Of a stretch of DNA of 53,688 bases, positions 16,641-25,044 are shown one piece after another (the stretch's first letter is position 1; the number at the start of each line of letters is the position of its first letter). A model generated the notes under the pieces. That model saw nothing but the letters and a program-made list of their open reading frames with translations. It made no database searches and had not been told where the DNA came from. Origin of the DNA: Paracraurococcus ruber (GTDB taxonomy: Bacteria; Pseudomonadota; Alphaproteobacteria; Acetobacterales; Acetobacteraceae); assembly GCF_004353985.1 (NCBI RefSeq), contig NZ_SMOA01000016.1:1-53688 (forward strand), in the 5' to 3' direction. Made by a program: the position numbers and the translations under genes.

Positions 16641-17144
16641 TCAGGGCCAGCTGGCCCAGTTGCCGGCGGCCTGCCGCTCTGGCGCCTCCTCCGGACGGTC
16701 GCCGAAGACCAGACCGGCGCGGTCGCTGAGGCCCATGGCATCCCAGGTGCCGGCCGGCTCCTCCGCCGGGGCGCCGGCGGCGCGGCGCAGCGCGCGTTCC
16801 ACCCGCAACTGCTGCGCCGCGGTGAGTTCCGACCAGAAGCGGCTCAGCCAGGGATTGCGCCGCAGGGTCAGGCGCAGCCGTGCCGCCTCGTCGAGCGCCG
16901 GCGCGGTCGCGGCGGCGGGGGCGGCCATCGCCGGCTCGGGGTCCGGGATCGGGTCCATCGCAACCACCGGCGCCGCCGGCGGCGCCGGGAGGGCCGGCAC
17001 CGGCGGGGGCAGGGCGGGCACCGGCGCGGCGGGCCGGGCGTAGCGCTCCGGCTCGAACAGCCTGTCGAGCACGGTCGGCTGGTTCATTGCCTCGCAGCCC
17101 GCGAGGAGCAGGAAGAGCGGCAGCAGGGGACCGTTGCGGTGCAT
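16641..17144 (-). CDS. Predicted small Pro/Ala-rich lipoprotein, hypothetical
   Basis: The 167-residue product starts with a lipoprotein signal peptide (MHRNGPLLPLFLLLAGC, lipobox LLAGC with the modified Cys at position 17). A proline/alanine-rich linker (about residues 38-85) and a helical C-terminal domain (LRRNPWLSRFWSELTAAQQL) follow. It is predicted to be anchored in the membrane facing the periplasm. The function is unknown. The start was chosen for the signal peptide; the frame stays open further upstream but encodes Arg-rich low-complexity sequence. Confidence 0.65.
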   Translation of the reverse strand: MHRNGPLLPLFLLLAGCEAMNQPTVLDRLFEPERYARPAAPVPALPPPVPALPAPPAAPVVAMDPIPDPEPAMAAPAAATAPALDEAARLRLTLRRNPWLSRFWSELTAAQQLRVERALRRAAGAPAEEPAGTWDAMGLSDRAGLVFGDRPEEAPERQAAGNWASWP

Positions 17145-17376
17145 GCCGCCAGAACGGCCGAGCGGGCCCGCGGATGCCTGTGCGCCGGACCGGGCCGCGC
17201 GGATGACCCGGGGCCGGGCCGTTGCGCATCCGGCCGGAATGCCGGTGCGGCCGCCTGCGCGACCGCTACGGGGCCGGATCGTGTTCGGAACGGCACCCCG
17301 CGCCGCCGTCGCCCTGGCCCGGATGGCCGGGCCGGGCTTCCAGCGGCCAAGCTTCCGGCGGCCAGGCTGCCCCGCG

Positions 17377-17994
17377 CTAGCCGGCCTGCGCAAGCTCGCG
17401 CACCGCGCCCGGCAGTCCCTCGGCCACCAGGGCCGCGGCCAGGCGCGCATAGTCTGCGCGGGTCACCGCCCCATCCTCCCGATGCCAGAGGTAGTGCCAG
17501 TTCAGCATGGCGAAAAGGCTCATCGTCGCCGGCTTCAGCAGCCGGCGATCCTCCTGCAACTCGGGCGACAGGTCCTGCAGCACCAGCGCCACCTCACCGA
17601 CGATGGCGCGTTCCAGCGTGCGGAGATTCTCCTGCCGCTCCGGCGGCAGCAGCCCCAGGCAGGCGAGCTGGACGCGATGCACCGCATCCGCGTCGCGATA
17701 GGCTTCCAGCAGCGCGATCGCCACATTCTCCAAGCGCTCGCGCGGGGTGAAGCGTTCATCGGTGGCGCCACGGACCACTTCCAGCAGGTGCTGCAGGTGC
17801 TGCGCCAGCACGTCGAACAGCAGTTCCGACTTGTCCTTGTAGTAGTGGTAGAGCAGGGCCTTGGAGACGCGGCAGGCTTCCGCGATCATGGCCGTGCTGG
17901 TGCGGTCATAGCCATGCGCGGCGAACAGCTCCGCCGCGCGGTCCAGGATCGCCTGGCGCTTGTCCTCGTGGTCGGCGGCGCGCGGGCGGGCCAT
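17377..17994 (-). CDS. TetR/AcrR-family regulator, probable PaaR
   Basis: The 205-residue protein has an N-terminal TetR helix-turn-helix (RQAILDRAAELFAAHGYDRT, then MIAEACRVSKALLYHYYKDK at about residues 37-56) and an all-helical ligand domain. Its ATG overlaps the paaK stop by one base (TAATG), so it is made from the paaG-paaI-paaK transcript. TetR-type PaaR proteins control paa genes in betaproteobacteria and actinobacteria, normally as phenylacetyl-CoA-released repressors. The palindrome at 20704-20725 in front of paaG has the look of a TetR operator. Autoregulation through this operon is inferred. Confidence 0.85.
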   Translation of the reverse strand: MARPRAADHEDKRQAILDRAAELFAAHGYDRTSTAMIAEACRVSKALLYHYYKDKSELLFDVLAQHLQHLLEVVRGATDERFTPRERLENVAIALLEAYRDADAVHRVQLACLGLLPPERQENLRTLERAIVGEVALVLQDLSPELQEDRRLLKPATMSLFAMLNWHYLWHREDGAVTRADYARLAAALVAEGLPGAVRELAQAG

Positions 17995-19325
17995 TACGGC
18001 TTGGGTCTCCGGTCCACCACGCGCTGCGCCTTGCCCAGGCTGCGCTCGACCGTGCCGGGGTCGCGCACCTCCACCGTGACGGAGACGCCGATCATCTCCT
18101 TCACATGATGCTCCAGCGCGCGCGCCGCCGTCTCGCGTTCGGCGCCGGCCACGCCGTAATCCGCTTCCACCAGTACCGTCAGGCAGTCGAGCGCGCCCTG
18201 CCTGGTGAGCACCAGCTGGTAGTGCGGCGCCAGGTCGCGGACCCGCAGGAGCTGCTCCTCGATCTGGCTGGGGAAGACGTTGACGCCCCGCAGGATGATC
18301 ATGTCGTCGCTGCGGCCGGTCACCTTCTCCATCCGCCGGAAGCCGGGGCGGCCGGTGCCGGGCAGCAGCCGCGTCAGGTCCCGCGTGCGGTAGCGGATGA
18401 TGGGCATGGCCTGCTTGGTCAGGCTGGTGAAGACCAGCTCCCCCTTCTCGCCATCCGGCAGCGGCGCGCCCGTCTCGGGGAGGATGATCTCCGGGTAGAA
18501 ATGGTCCTCCCAGACATGCAGCCCGTCCTTGGTCTCCACGCATTCATTGGCGACGCCCGGCCCCATCACTTCCGACAGCCCGTAGATGTCCACCGCGTGC
18601 AGGTCGAAGGCCTGCTCGATCTCGGCCCGCATCGCCTCGGTCCAGGGCTCGGCGCCGAAGATTCCGATGCGGAGCGATGTCTTCCGCGGGTCCTTGCCCT
18701 GCTTCCGGAAGGCATCCAGCAGCGCCAGCATGTAGCTGGGCGTGACCATGATGATCTCGGGGCGGAAATCCTCGATCAGCTGGACCTGCCGCTCGGTCAT
18801 CCCGCCGGAGACGGGGATGACGGTGCAGCCCAGCGCCTCCGCCCCGTAATGCGCGCCGAGGCCGCCGGTGAAGAGGCCATAGCCATAGGCGACATGCACC
18901 TTCATCCCCGGCCTGCCGCCGGCGGCGCGGATGCTGCGCGCGACCAGGCCCGCCCAGGTGTCGATGTCCTGCTTGGTGTAGCCCACCACCGTCGGCTTGC
19001 CGGTGGTGCCGGAGGAGGCATGGATGCGCGCCACCTGGTCCTGCGGCACGGCGAACATGCCGAAGGGGTAGTTGGCGCGCAGGTCGGCCTTGGTGGTGAA
19101 GGGGAAGCGCGCCAGGTCCGCCAGGTCGCGGAAATCGGCGGGGGTGACGCCGGCGGCGTCGAAGGCGCGGCGGTAATGCGGGACGTTGTCGTAGGCATGG
19201 CGCAGGGTCCAGGCCAGGCGGTCCCGCTGCAGCGCGCGGATCTCGGCGGGGGTGGCGCGCTCGATCGGATCCAGCAGGGCGGGCGGCGGCGCCTCGCCCA
19301 GGTGGCGCGCGGCGGCTTCGGTCAT
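17994..19325 (-). CDS. paaK: Phenylacetate-CoA ligase
   Basis: The 443-residue enzyme activates phenylacetate to phenylacetyl-CoA with ATP, the first step of the pathway. It contains the AMP-forming P-loop SSGTTGKPTVVGYT, the adenylation motifs GIFGAEPWTEAMR and DIYGLSEVMGPG, and the C-terminal SDDMIILRGVNVFPSQIEE. Length and motifs agree with PaaK of E. coli and Pseudomonas. It lies between paaI (ATGA overlap) and the TetR regulator (1-nt overlap). Confidence 0.96.
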   Translation of the reverse strand: MTEAAARHLGEAPPPALLDPIERATPAEIRALQRDRLAWTLRHAYDNVPHYRRAFDAAGVTPADFRDLADLARFPFTTKADLRANYPFGMFAVPQDQVARIHASSGTTGKPTVVGYTKQDIDTWAGLVARSIRAAGGRPGMKVHVAYGYGLFTGGLGAHYGAEALGCTVIPVSGGMTERQVQLIEDFRPEIIMVTPSYMLALLDAFRKQGKDPRKTSLRIGIFGAEPWTEAMRAEIEQAFDLHAVDIYGLSEVMGPGVANECVETKDGLHVWEDHFYPEIILPETGAPLPDGEKGELVFTSLTKQAMPIIRYRTRDLTRLLPGTGRPGFRRMEKVTGRSDDMIILRGVNVFPSQIEEQLLRVRDLAPHYQLVLTRQGALDCLTVLVEADYGVAGAERETAARALEHHVKEMIGVSVTVEVRDPGTVERSLGKAQRVVDRRPKP

Positions 19326-19819
19326 GGCGTCTGCTCCGGAACCAGGGTGCCGTCGATGCTGCGCGACAGGCCGCGGAAGGCGGCGATGGCGGCGCCCGCC
19401 TCGTCGGTGACCAGCACGTCGTAGATGCCGCTGCGGCCGGCTTCCGCGGCGCGGGCGGCGCGGGCGGTCAGCACCTGCCCGACCTGGGCCGGGCGCAGAT
19501 AGGTAATGCTGTTGCTCTGCGCGACGGCGCGGCGGTTGAAGCTGTTGCAGGCGAAGGCGAAGGCGCTGTCGGCCAGCGCGAAGACGAAGCCGCCATGGCA
19601 GATGCCGTGGCCATTCGCCATGTGGGGGGCGACGGTGAGGGTCATCTCCGCCTCGCCCGGCGCGACGCGGATCAGGCGCAGGCCGAGGCCCTGGGAGGCC
19701 CGGTCCTCCGCCCACATCGCCGCGGCGCAGGCTTCGGCCAATCGCTGGGGTGTCAGGTGCTGGCGCGGCCGATTCAGACCTTCGCGCCCTTCGGCGCTTC
19801 GGTCATCGGACGCGCTCAC
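19322..19819 (-). CDS. paaI: Hydroxyphenylacetyl-CoA thioesterase PaaI
   Basis: The 165-residue hotdog protein carries NGHGICHGGFVFALADSAFA, the PaaI signature with the catalytic Asp. PaaI hydrolyses dead-end ring-hydroxylated phenylacetyl-CoA adducts and so rescues trapped CoA. The start is a GTG at 19819 that overlaps the paaG stop (GTGA); no in-frame ATG exists before residue 35, and that one would truncate the fold. It is coupled to paaK by an ATGA overlap. Confidence 0.9.
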   Translation of the reverse strand: MSASDDRSAEGREGLNRPRQHLTPQRLAEACAAAMWAEDRASQGLGLRLIRVAPGEAEMTLTVAPHMANGHGICHGGFVFALADSAFAFACNSFNRRAVAQSNSITYLRPAQVGQVLTARAARAAEAGRSGIYDVLVTDEAGAAIAAFRGLSRSIDGTLVPEQTP

Positions 19820-20613
19820 TCCGGCGCTCCCTCGAACCGGGCCGGGCGCTTCTGCTGGAACGCGGCGACGCCCTCGGCGAAATCGGCGCTGCGGCCCAGC
19901 CCACGCTGCAGCCGCGCTTCCAGCGCCAGCTGCGCATCCAGGCTGTTGCCCTCCGCCGCGTCCAGCGCCTGCTTGATGGCCGAAAGCGCCTCCGCCGGCA
20001 GGCGGGCGAGACGGGCGCAGAGCGCATGCGCCTCCTCCAGCAGCGCGGCGGCGGGCACGGCGCGCCAGACCAGGCCGTATTGCGCCGCCTCCGTCCCGGT
20101 GATCGGGTCGCCGAGCATGGCCAGCGCCCGGGCGCGCTGCGGGCCGGCCAGCCGCGGCAGGGTCCAGGTGGCGCCGCTGTCCGGCACCAGGCCGATGCGG
20201 ATGAAGGCCTGGGCGAAGCGGGCATCCTCGGCGGCGAGCGTGATGTCGCAGGCGAAGGCCAGCGAGGCGCCGGCCCCCGCGGCGGTGCCCTGCACGGCGC
20301 AGACCACCGGCTTGGGCAGGGCGCGGATGGCGCGGACCAGCGGGTTCCAGCCGCGGTCCAGCACCGCCTCCAGGTCGGCCTCGGGGCCGGTGAGGCCGGG
20401 CTCTGCCAGGTCCTGGCCGGCGCAGAAGGCGCGACCGCTGCCGGCGAGCAGCAGGGCGCGGCAGGCGGGGTCCGCCGCGGCCTCCTCCAGCGCCGCCCGC
20501 AGCGCGGCATGCAGCCCGGCATCGAAGGCATTCAGCCTGGCGGGGCGGTTCAGCAGCAGCATCCGGTAGCCCGGCCGGTGCTCCACCACCAGCGGCGGGT
20601 CGCTGTCGCTCAT
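19816..20613 (-). CDS. paaG: 2-(1,2-epoxy-1,2-dihydrophenyl)acetyl-CoA isomerase PaaG
   Basis: The 265-residue crotonase-fold protein is PaaG, which converts the ring epoxide made by PaaABCE to the seven-membered oxepin-CoA. Visible features are the oxyanion-hole segments GSGRAFCAGQDL and VQGTAAGAGASLAFACD, then FIRIGLVPDSGATWTLPRL with the catalytic acid region, and a C-terminal FAEGVAAFQQKRPARF typical of the family. The ATG at 20613 is preceded by GGAAGG. It is the first gene of the leftward paaG-paaI-paaK-tetR operon. Confidence 0.92.
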   Translation of the reverse strand: MSDSDPPLVVEHRPGYRMLLLNRPARLNAFDAGLHAALRAALEEAAADPACRALLLAGSGRAFCAGQDLAEPGLTGPEADLEAVLDRGWNPLVRAIRALPKPVVCAVQGTAAGAGASLAFACDITLAAEDARFAQAFIRIGLVPDSGATWTLPRLAGPQRARALAMLGDPITGTEAAQYGLVWRAVPAAALLEEAHALCARLARLPAEALSAIKQALDAAEGNSLDAQLALEARLQRGLGRSADFAEGVAAFQQKRPARFEGAPE

Positions 20614-20669
20614 GCGGCGTGGTTCCTTCCCCGATCGGCCCGCGCTTGACACGCGGCCTGAGTTATAGG

Positions 20670-20725
20670 ATTATATTCATGGAACACTGGCCGGTGCTTA
20701 ACTATTGACCAACCGGCCGGTCAAT
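20670..20725 (-). promoter_or_regulatory. paaG promoter region with TetR-type palindrome, candidate PaaR operator
   Basis: A 22-bp palindrome has arms ATTGACC (20704-20710) and GGTCAAT (20719-20725), perfect over 7 bp, and a CCGG core that extends the symmetry. On the minus strand a perfect TATAAT (20675-20670) lies 57 nt before the paaG ATG, with no good -35 at standard spacing, as is common for activated or operator-overlapped promoters. The arrangement fits the TetR regulator encoded at the end of the same operon. A plus-strand TTGACA at 20646-20651 is also present but leads to no rightward gene. Confidence 0.55.
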
Positions 20726-20871
20726 GTATTTCCGCCGCCGCTGCCCCGTCAATCAGGGCCGCGGCCGGACCGCGTCGCCCGATGCCCGACGGCCGCGCGT
20801 CGGGGCGGCCGCGGTGCCCGGACGGCGCCCGGAGCTCGCCCCGGGCCCTGTGCGCCGCGTGGCCCGGCGCC

Positions 20872-23262
20872 CTATCCCAGGCGCCAGTCGCCGGGACCGT
20901 GGCGCCGCGCCACGCCGCCATCCGGCCGGATGGCATGCAGGTGCAGCCAGCCATGCTCCACCAGCGTCCGCACCCCCGCATGCTGCGCCAGGATGCGGTC
21001 CATCTCCGTCTCCGGCGCCTCGATCAGCACCTGCAGGCGCAGCGGTTCGTGCACGAAGCGGGCGCCGTCATGCACGCTCTGCCAGGGCAGGCCGGCGCGC
21101 AGGTCGCCGCCCTGGCCTTCCAGCACGCCGAACAGGCCGGTGACGTTGTGCAGCGCCTTGTTGCCGCTGCCCCAGGCCGCATTGTCCACCGTGCTGCCGT
21201 AGTACTGCAGGTTGATCCAGTTCGCGACCACCATGGGCGCGGTCATGATCAGCGTCAGCACCGGGAAGCCGCGCACCGCATCCGCCTGCCAGTCATAGGA
21301 ATGCAGGAAGGCCCGGCCCGCCAGGTCCACCCCGGCCGTGCGGCTGCGCGGCGCGGCGATGAAGGCGGCGTTGTTCGCCAGCGCCCATTCCGGCCGCACC
21401 TCCGACCAGTCGGCGCCGCGGCGGCGCGTCGCCGCCTCGGCATCGCTGCCCGGGTCCAGGCCCAGCCCCGCCGCGCGCTCCCGCCGGGCGCGGCGCGATG
21501 CCTCCGCCAGCCGCGCCTGCAGCGCCGCCAGCGCCCCGGCCTGGGACGGCGGGACGCGGTCCGCATCGAAGATCCGCACCGCATCGGTGACCGTCTCGTG
21601 CAGCGCCGCCAGGAACCAGGTATCGGCTGGGATGGCGATGCCGCGCGCCGCCAGGCCCTGCCGCACCAGCGGGTCGTTCAGCACCGCCGCGGCGATCCGG
21701 GCATTGCTCTCGCCCGTATGGCCGCCGCAGGCGCCGCAATCGAGCCCGGCGGCATGCGGGTTGTTCACCGTCTCGGCGCCATGGCCGACCAGCAGCACCA
21801 GGCCGCCGAAGCCGCCGGTCAGCGACATCGCGCGCAGCACCGTCTCCGCCGCATCCACCCGCGCCTGGGTGGCCATGCCGGTCTTCCGCCCCTGCCAGTC
21901 CCGCGGCGCCAGGTCCGGCACCATGCGCGCCAGGGCGCCGTCCCCGGGCCTGCGGCGCAGCACGCCCCGCGCCAGCCCGGCCAGCGCGGCGAAGCCCAGC
22001 GTCTCCACATAGGCGAAGCAGGACACGGCGGAGGCGCGCAGCCCGGTCAGCAGGTCGCCGAGCCGCCGCCGCAGCCGCAACTGCGCCAGCAGGTCCTCCG
22101 CCTCCGCCGGGGCGGCGCCGGCCGGCACCTCCCGCACCGTCAGCCCGGCCGAGAGCAGCACCGGGAACTGCGCCGACCCCACCGCATCGCCGAAGCGGAC
22201 ATAGTCGGCGGCGAAGCCGAAGAAGCCGGCGAAGCCCAGCGTCTCCACCTCCGGCGCCACCGCTTCCAGCGCCCGGCGATAGACCTCCGAGCGGACATCG
22301 ATGCAGAACACCGCCTGCGCCGCGGGGGCGGCGGTCCGCGCCGGCGCCGGCCGCGCCAGCTTCGCCGCCAGGTGGCGGCGGAAGGCCGCCTCCTGCGCCT
22401 CCAGCAGCGCCAGATCGCCCGAGAGATCGGCCGAGGCCGCCGGCGGCGCCGCCAGCCGCGTCGCCCAGGCGGCCCGGAAGCCGTCCTGCCGGTGCAGGCC
22501 GAACAGCGCCGCATCCCAGGCCAGCCGGATGGCCAGGAGGTGCAGCACGCCGTCATCCGTCCCGCCGGCCAGTTCCCGCCCCCAGCCGCGCTGGCGCAGC
22601 AGCCCGGCCCAGCCGGCCACCGGCAGCAGCGCGCGGTGGAGGTAGTCGTCCGCCTCCGCCTGCGGCAGGCCGATCGCCAGCAGGCAGGCGGCGATGCTGT
22701 CCAGCGGATCTTCCGGCAGGTCGGCGATGGCGGCGCGGAAGCCTCGCAGGCCCGCCACCTCCGGCGCGCGGTCATGCCGCAGCGCGGCGCGCCAGGCGGC
22801 GTGCAGCGGCAGGTGCTTCCAGGGCATCGGCCAGGCGGCCTGGCCCTCATCCGCCCAGGCGGCGACCCATTTGCCGATCTCGTCCACCATGAACCCGCCC
22901 CAGGCGGTGCCCAGCGTGCCGTCCAGCACATCGGCCACCGTCAGCGCGGCGGGGGCCGGCTGCGGCGCCGGGCGCGGCGCCCGCGCCAGCGCCGCCTCGG
23001 CCCCCGCCGCGGCCAGGTCCGCCGCCGTCACGCGGCCTTCGGCGATCGCCGTCGCCGTCCAGTCCCGCGGCGGCAGCAGGTCCCGCCCGGCGACGCGGCG
23101 CAGCGTCGCCGCCGCATCCCCGAAGCGCTGGCCGGAGAGGCCGAGGAAGGGGTTCACCGCCACGAAGTCGCGCAGCGGCCAGAGCGGCGCCACCTTGGCG
23201 CAGGCGCGGCGCGCCCGGTCCTCGAGCGCGAGGGCGGGGGCGGCGAGCGAGACGTCGGGCAT
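20872..23262 (-). CDS. dabA: DabA, inorganic carbon (bicarbonate/CO2) accumulation subunit, formerly DUF2309
   Basis: The 796-residue protein is the cytoplasmic, beta-carbonic-anhydrase-like zinc subunit of the DAB energy-coupled DIC pump. The four predicted zinc/active-site positions are present with characterised-family spacing: C320 and D322 in FCIDVRSE, H494 in LLVGHGAET and C509 in GLDCGACGG. Other family blocks are VNPFLGLSGQ near the N-terminus and ANWINLQYYGSTVDN near the C-terminus. It follows dabB with a 1-nt gap (TGA, C, ATG). DabAB lets cells concentrate DIC at low CO2. In a probable heterotroph this would serve anaplerotic carboxylation, which is inference. Confidence 0.92.
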   Translation of the reverse strand: MPDVSLAAPALALEDRARRACAKVAPLWPLRDFVAVNPFLGLSGQRFGDAAATLRRVAGRDLLPPRDWTATAIAEGRVTAADLAAAGAEAALARAPRPAPQPAPAALTVADVLDGTLGTAWGGFMVDEIGKWVAAWADEGQAAWPMPWKHLPLHAAWRAALRHDRAPEVAGLRGFRAAIADLPEDPLDSIAACLLAIGLPQAEADDYLHRALLPVAGWAGLLRQRGWGRELAGGTDDGVLHLLAIRLAWDAALFGLHRQDGFRAAWATRLAAPPAASADLSGDLALLEAQEAAFRRHLAAKLARPAPARTAAPAAQAVFCIDVRSEVYRRALEAVAPEVETLGFAGFFGFAADYVRFGDAVGSAQFPVLLSAGLTVREVPAGAAPAEAEDLLAQLRLRRRLGDLLTGLRASAVSCFAYVETLGFAALAGLARGVLRRRPGDGALARMVPDLAPRDWQGRKTGMATQARVDAAETVLRAMSLTGGFGGLVLLVGHGAETVNNPHAAGLDCGACGGHTGESNARIAAAVLNDPLVRQGLAARGIAIPADTWFLAALHETVTDAVRIFDADRVPPSQAGALAALQARLAEASRRARRERAAGLGLDPGSDAEAATRRRGADWSEVRPEWALANNAAFIAAPRSRTAGVDLAGRAFLHSYDWQADAVRGFPVLTLIMTAPMVVANWINLQYYGSTVDNAAWGSGNKALHNVTGLFGVLEGQGGDLRAGLPWQSVHDGARFVHEPLRLQVLIEAPETEMDRILAQHAGVRTLVEHGWLHLHAIRPDGGVARRHGPGDWRLG

Positions 23263-23263
23263 G

Positions 23264-24883
23264 TCAGCGGGTCCCCGGGGCAGGCCGCGTCCGCCCGAGC
23301 AGGCGGTTGACGGCGGTGTTGACGGCGAAGCCGTTCAGCAGGTGGACGTAGAGGGATTCCAGGACGGATCGCTGGAAGGCGGCAGCGCCCGTGAGCGTGG
23401 ATCCGGGCTGCCCATCACCTGCCGTCGCGGACCGCGACGGCAGCCGGCCCGGCACCGCGTTGCGGCGCGCGACGTTCAGCACCAGCAGCGTGGCGAAGGC
23501 CAGCACGGCCAGCACGCAGAGCACCGGCGCCAGCAGGCTGCGGTCCGCGATCCGGTCCGGCAGGGCGGCGCCCAGCAGCGCATCCGCGCCGGCCTGCAGG
23601 CCGAAATAGGCCACCGCGACGCCGCCCGCGATGCCGGCGGCGCGCAGCGCGAAGCCCGGCGTGGCGCGGCCGGCCGCGCCGGTCGCCAGGGTCGGCACCA
23701 GGGCCATCACCAGGACGGAGCCGAGCACCGCCGGGCCGGGCGCCTGCCAGAAGGGCAGGCCGAGCGTGGCGCCGACCAGCAGCACCAGCAGCACCGCGCC
23801 GGCCAGGGACGGCACGATGACGCGCAGCGGCAGGGCCGGCAGGCGATCCGGCCGCCGTTCCGCCGCCACGCCGCCCGCGGTCAGGAAGGCATGCGCCTTG
23901 TAGAGGCCGTGCGCCACGATGTGCAGCAGCGCCGCGGCGAAGGCGCCGAGGCCGACCTGCATCACCATGAAGCCCATCTGCGCGATGGTGGACCAGGCCA
24001 GCGTCACCTTCACGCTGGTCTGCACCAGCATCACCGCCGCGCCGAACACCGCGGTCAGCGCGCCGATCAGCAGCAGCAGGTCCATCGCCCCGGCCGAGAG
24101 CGCGATGACATCGGCCAGCCGCACCAGCAGGAAGCCGCCGGCATTGATGATGCCGGCATGCAGCAGGGCGGAGACGGGGGTGGGCGTCTCCATCACCTCG
24201 GTCAGCCAGCCATGCGCCGGGAATTGCGCGGATTTCAGCACGGCGGCCAGCGCCAGCAGCAGGGCGATGCCATGCACCGCGAGGCCGGGGTCGGTCATGC
24301 CGCGCGCCGCCTGCTGGATGCCGGCGATCTCCAGCGTGCCGAAGCACTGCCAGGCCAGCAGCACCGCGGCCAGCAGCGCCGTGTCGGCCACCCGGGCGGC
24401 CAGGAATTTCTTGCGCGCCGCCAGCGCCGCCGCCGGCCGGTCCGGGTAGAAGACCAGCAACCGGTGCAGGCCGAGGCTGGTCGCCACCCAGGCGCCCAGC
24501 AGCAGCGCCAGGTTGCCGGCCATGACCAGCACCAGCACCGCGGCCAGCGTCAGGGCCAGCCATTTCAGGAAGCGGCCCTGGCCCGGATCGCCATCCAGGT
24601 AGCGGCGGCTGTAGTCCACCACCACGGCGCCGATGCCGGAGACCAGCAGCAGCATGGTGGCCGAGACGGCATCCAGATGCACGATGCTGCCCGGCACCGC
24701 CCGCCCCGTGACCATCAGGGCCAGCGCGATCGCCAGGGCGAGGCCGGCGGCGCCGGCGGCGGCGGCCAGGGTGGCGCGGCGCATGCGGCGCGGGTCGCGG
24801 TCGGCCGCCGAGGCCGGCACCAGGCCGGGCAGCAGCAGCAGGACCGGCCCGAGCAGGGCCAGCCAGGACAGCAGGGACGGCAT
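23264..24883 (-). CDS. dabB: DabB, NuoL/antiporter-like membrane subunit of the DAB inorganic carbon pump
   Basis: The 539-residue polytopic membrane protein belongs to the complex-I NuoL/MrpA antiporter family (about 13-14 hydrophobic segments). Conserved antiporter segments include KSAQFPAHGWLTEVMETPTPVSALLHAG (about residues 220-250) and QTSVKVTLAWSTIAQMGFM. In DAB systems this subunit couples a cation gradient to DabA. The ATG at 24883 was chosen over a frame extension because it begins the first membrane helix. It is divergent from a LysR gene with palindromes between them. Confidence 0.91.
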   Translation of the reverse strand: MPSLLSWLALLGPVLLLLPGLVPASAADRDPRRMRRATLAAAAGAAGLALAIALALMVTGRAVPGSIVHLDAVSATMLLLVSGIGAVVVDYSRRYLDGDPGQGRFLKWLALTLAAVLVLVMAGNLALLLGAWVATSLGLHRLLVFYPDRPAAALAARKKFLAARVADTALLAAVLLAWQCFGTLEIAGIQQAARGMTDPGLAVHGIALLLALAAVLKSAQFPAHGWLTEVMETPTPVSALLHAGIINAGGFLLVRLADVIALSAGAMDLLLLIGALTAVFGAAVMLVQTSVKVTLAWSTIAQMGFMVMQVGLGAFAAALLHIVAHGLYKAHAFLTAGGVAAERRPDRLPALPLRVIVPSLAGAVLLVLLVGATLGLPFWQAPGPAVLGSVLVMALVPTLATGAAGRATPGFALRAAGIAGGVAVAYFGLQAGADALLGAALPDRIADRSLLAPVLCVLAVLAFATLLVLNVARRNAVPGRLPSRSATAGDGQPGSTLTGAAAFQRSVLESLYVHLLNGFAVNTAVNRLLGRTRPAPGTR

Positions 24884-24923
24884 GGGGACTCCGTTGCGGG
24901 ATCGGCGCCGGATGTAGTGATCC

Positions 24924-24976
24924 TGCAATCATCCGCAAAATACAAAGATTGCAAAGGACCGTTCTGTCTGACAGAA
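24924..24976. promoter_or_regulatory. Two palindromes in the dabB-lysR intergenic region, candidate LysR-type operators
   Basis: Inverted repeat 1 has perfect arms TGCAATC (24924-24930) and GATTGCA (24947-24953) with a 16-nt AT-rich spacer. Inverted repeat 2 is a perfect 15-bp palindrome, TTCTGTC (24962-24968), T, GACAGAA (24970-24976). The 161-nt region between the divergent starts is unusually AT-rich for this genome. The LysR protein encoded at 25045 is the obvious binder, but which site it uses is unknown. Confidence 0.5.
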
Positions 24977-25044
24977 GGATGCGCCGGCCGGCCGCCGGCG
25001 CGCGGGGGCAGCGCGGTGGGGCGGCGTGGCGGGCGGGGGACCCG

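Noticed and set aside
20646-20675. Plus-strand TTGACA with AT-rich -10-like sequence
   Set aside because: No rightward gene follows within reach, and the stretch is better explained by the leftward paaG promoter.
20782-23310. 842-residue open frame on the plus strand opposite dabA
   Set aside because: Arg/Gln/His/Gly-rich translation without motifs, antisense to a gene with all family residues; long antisense frames are expected at this GC content.
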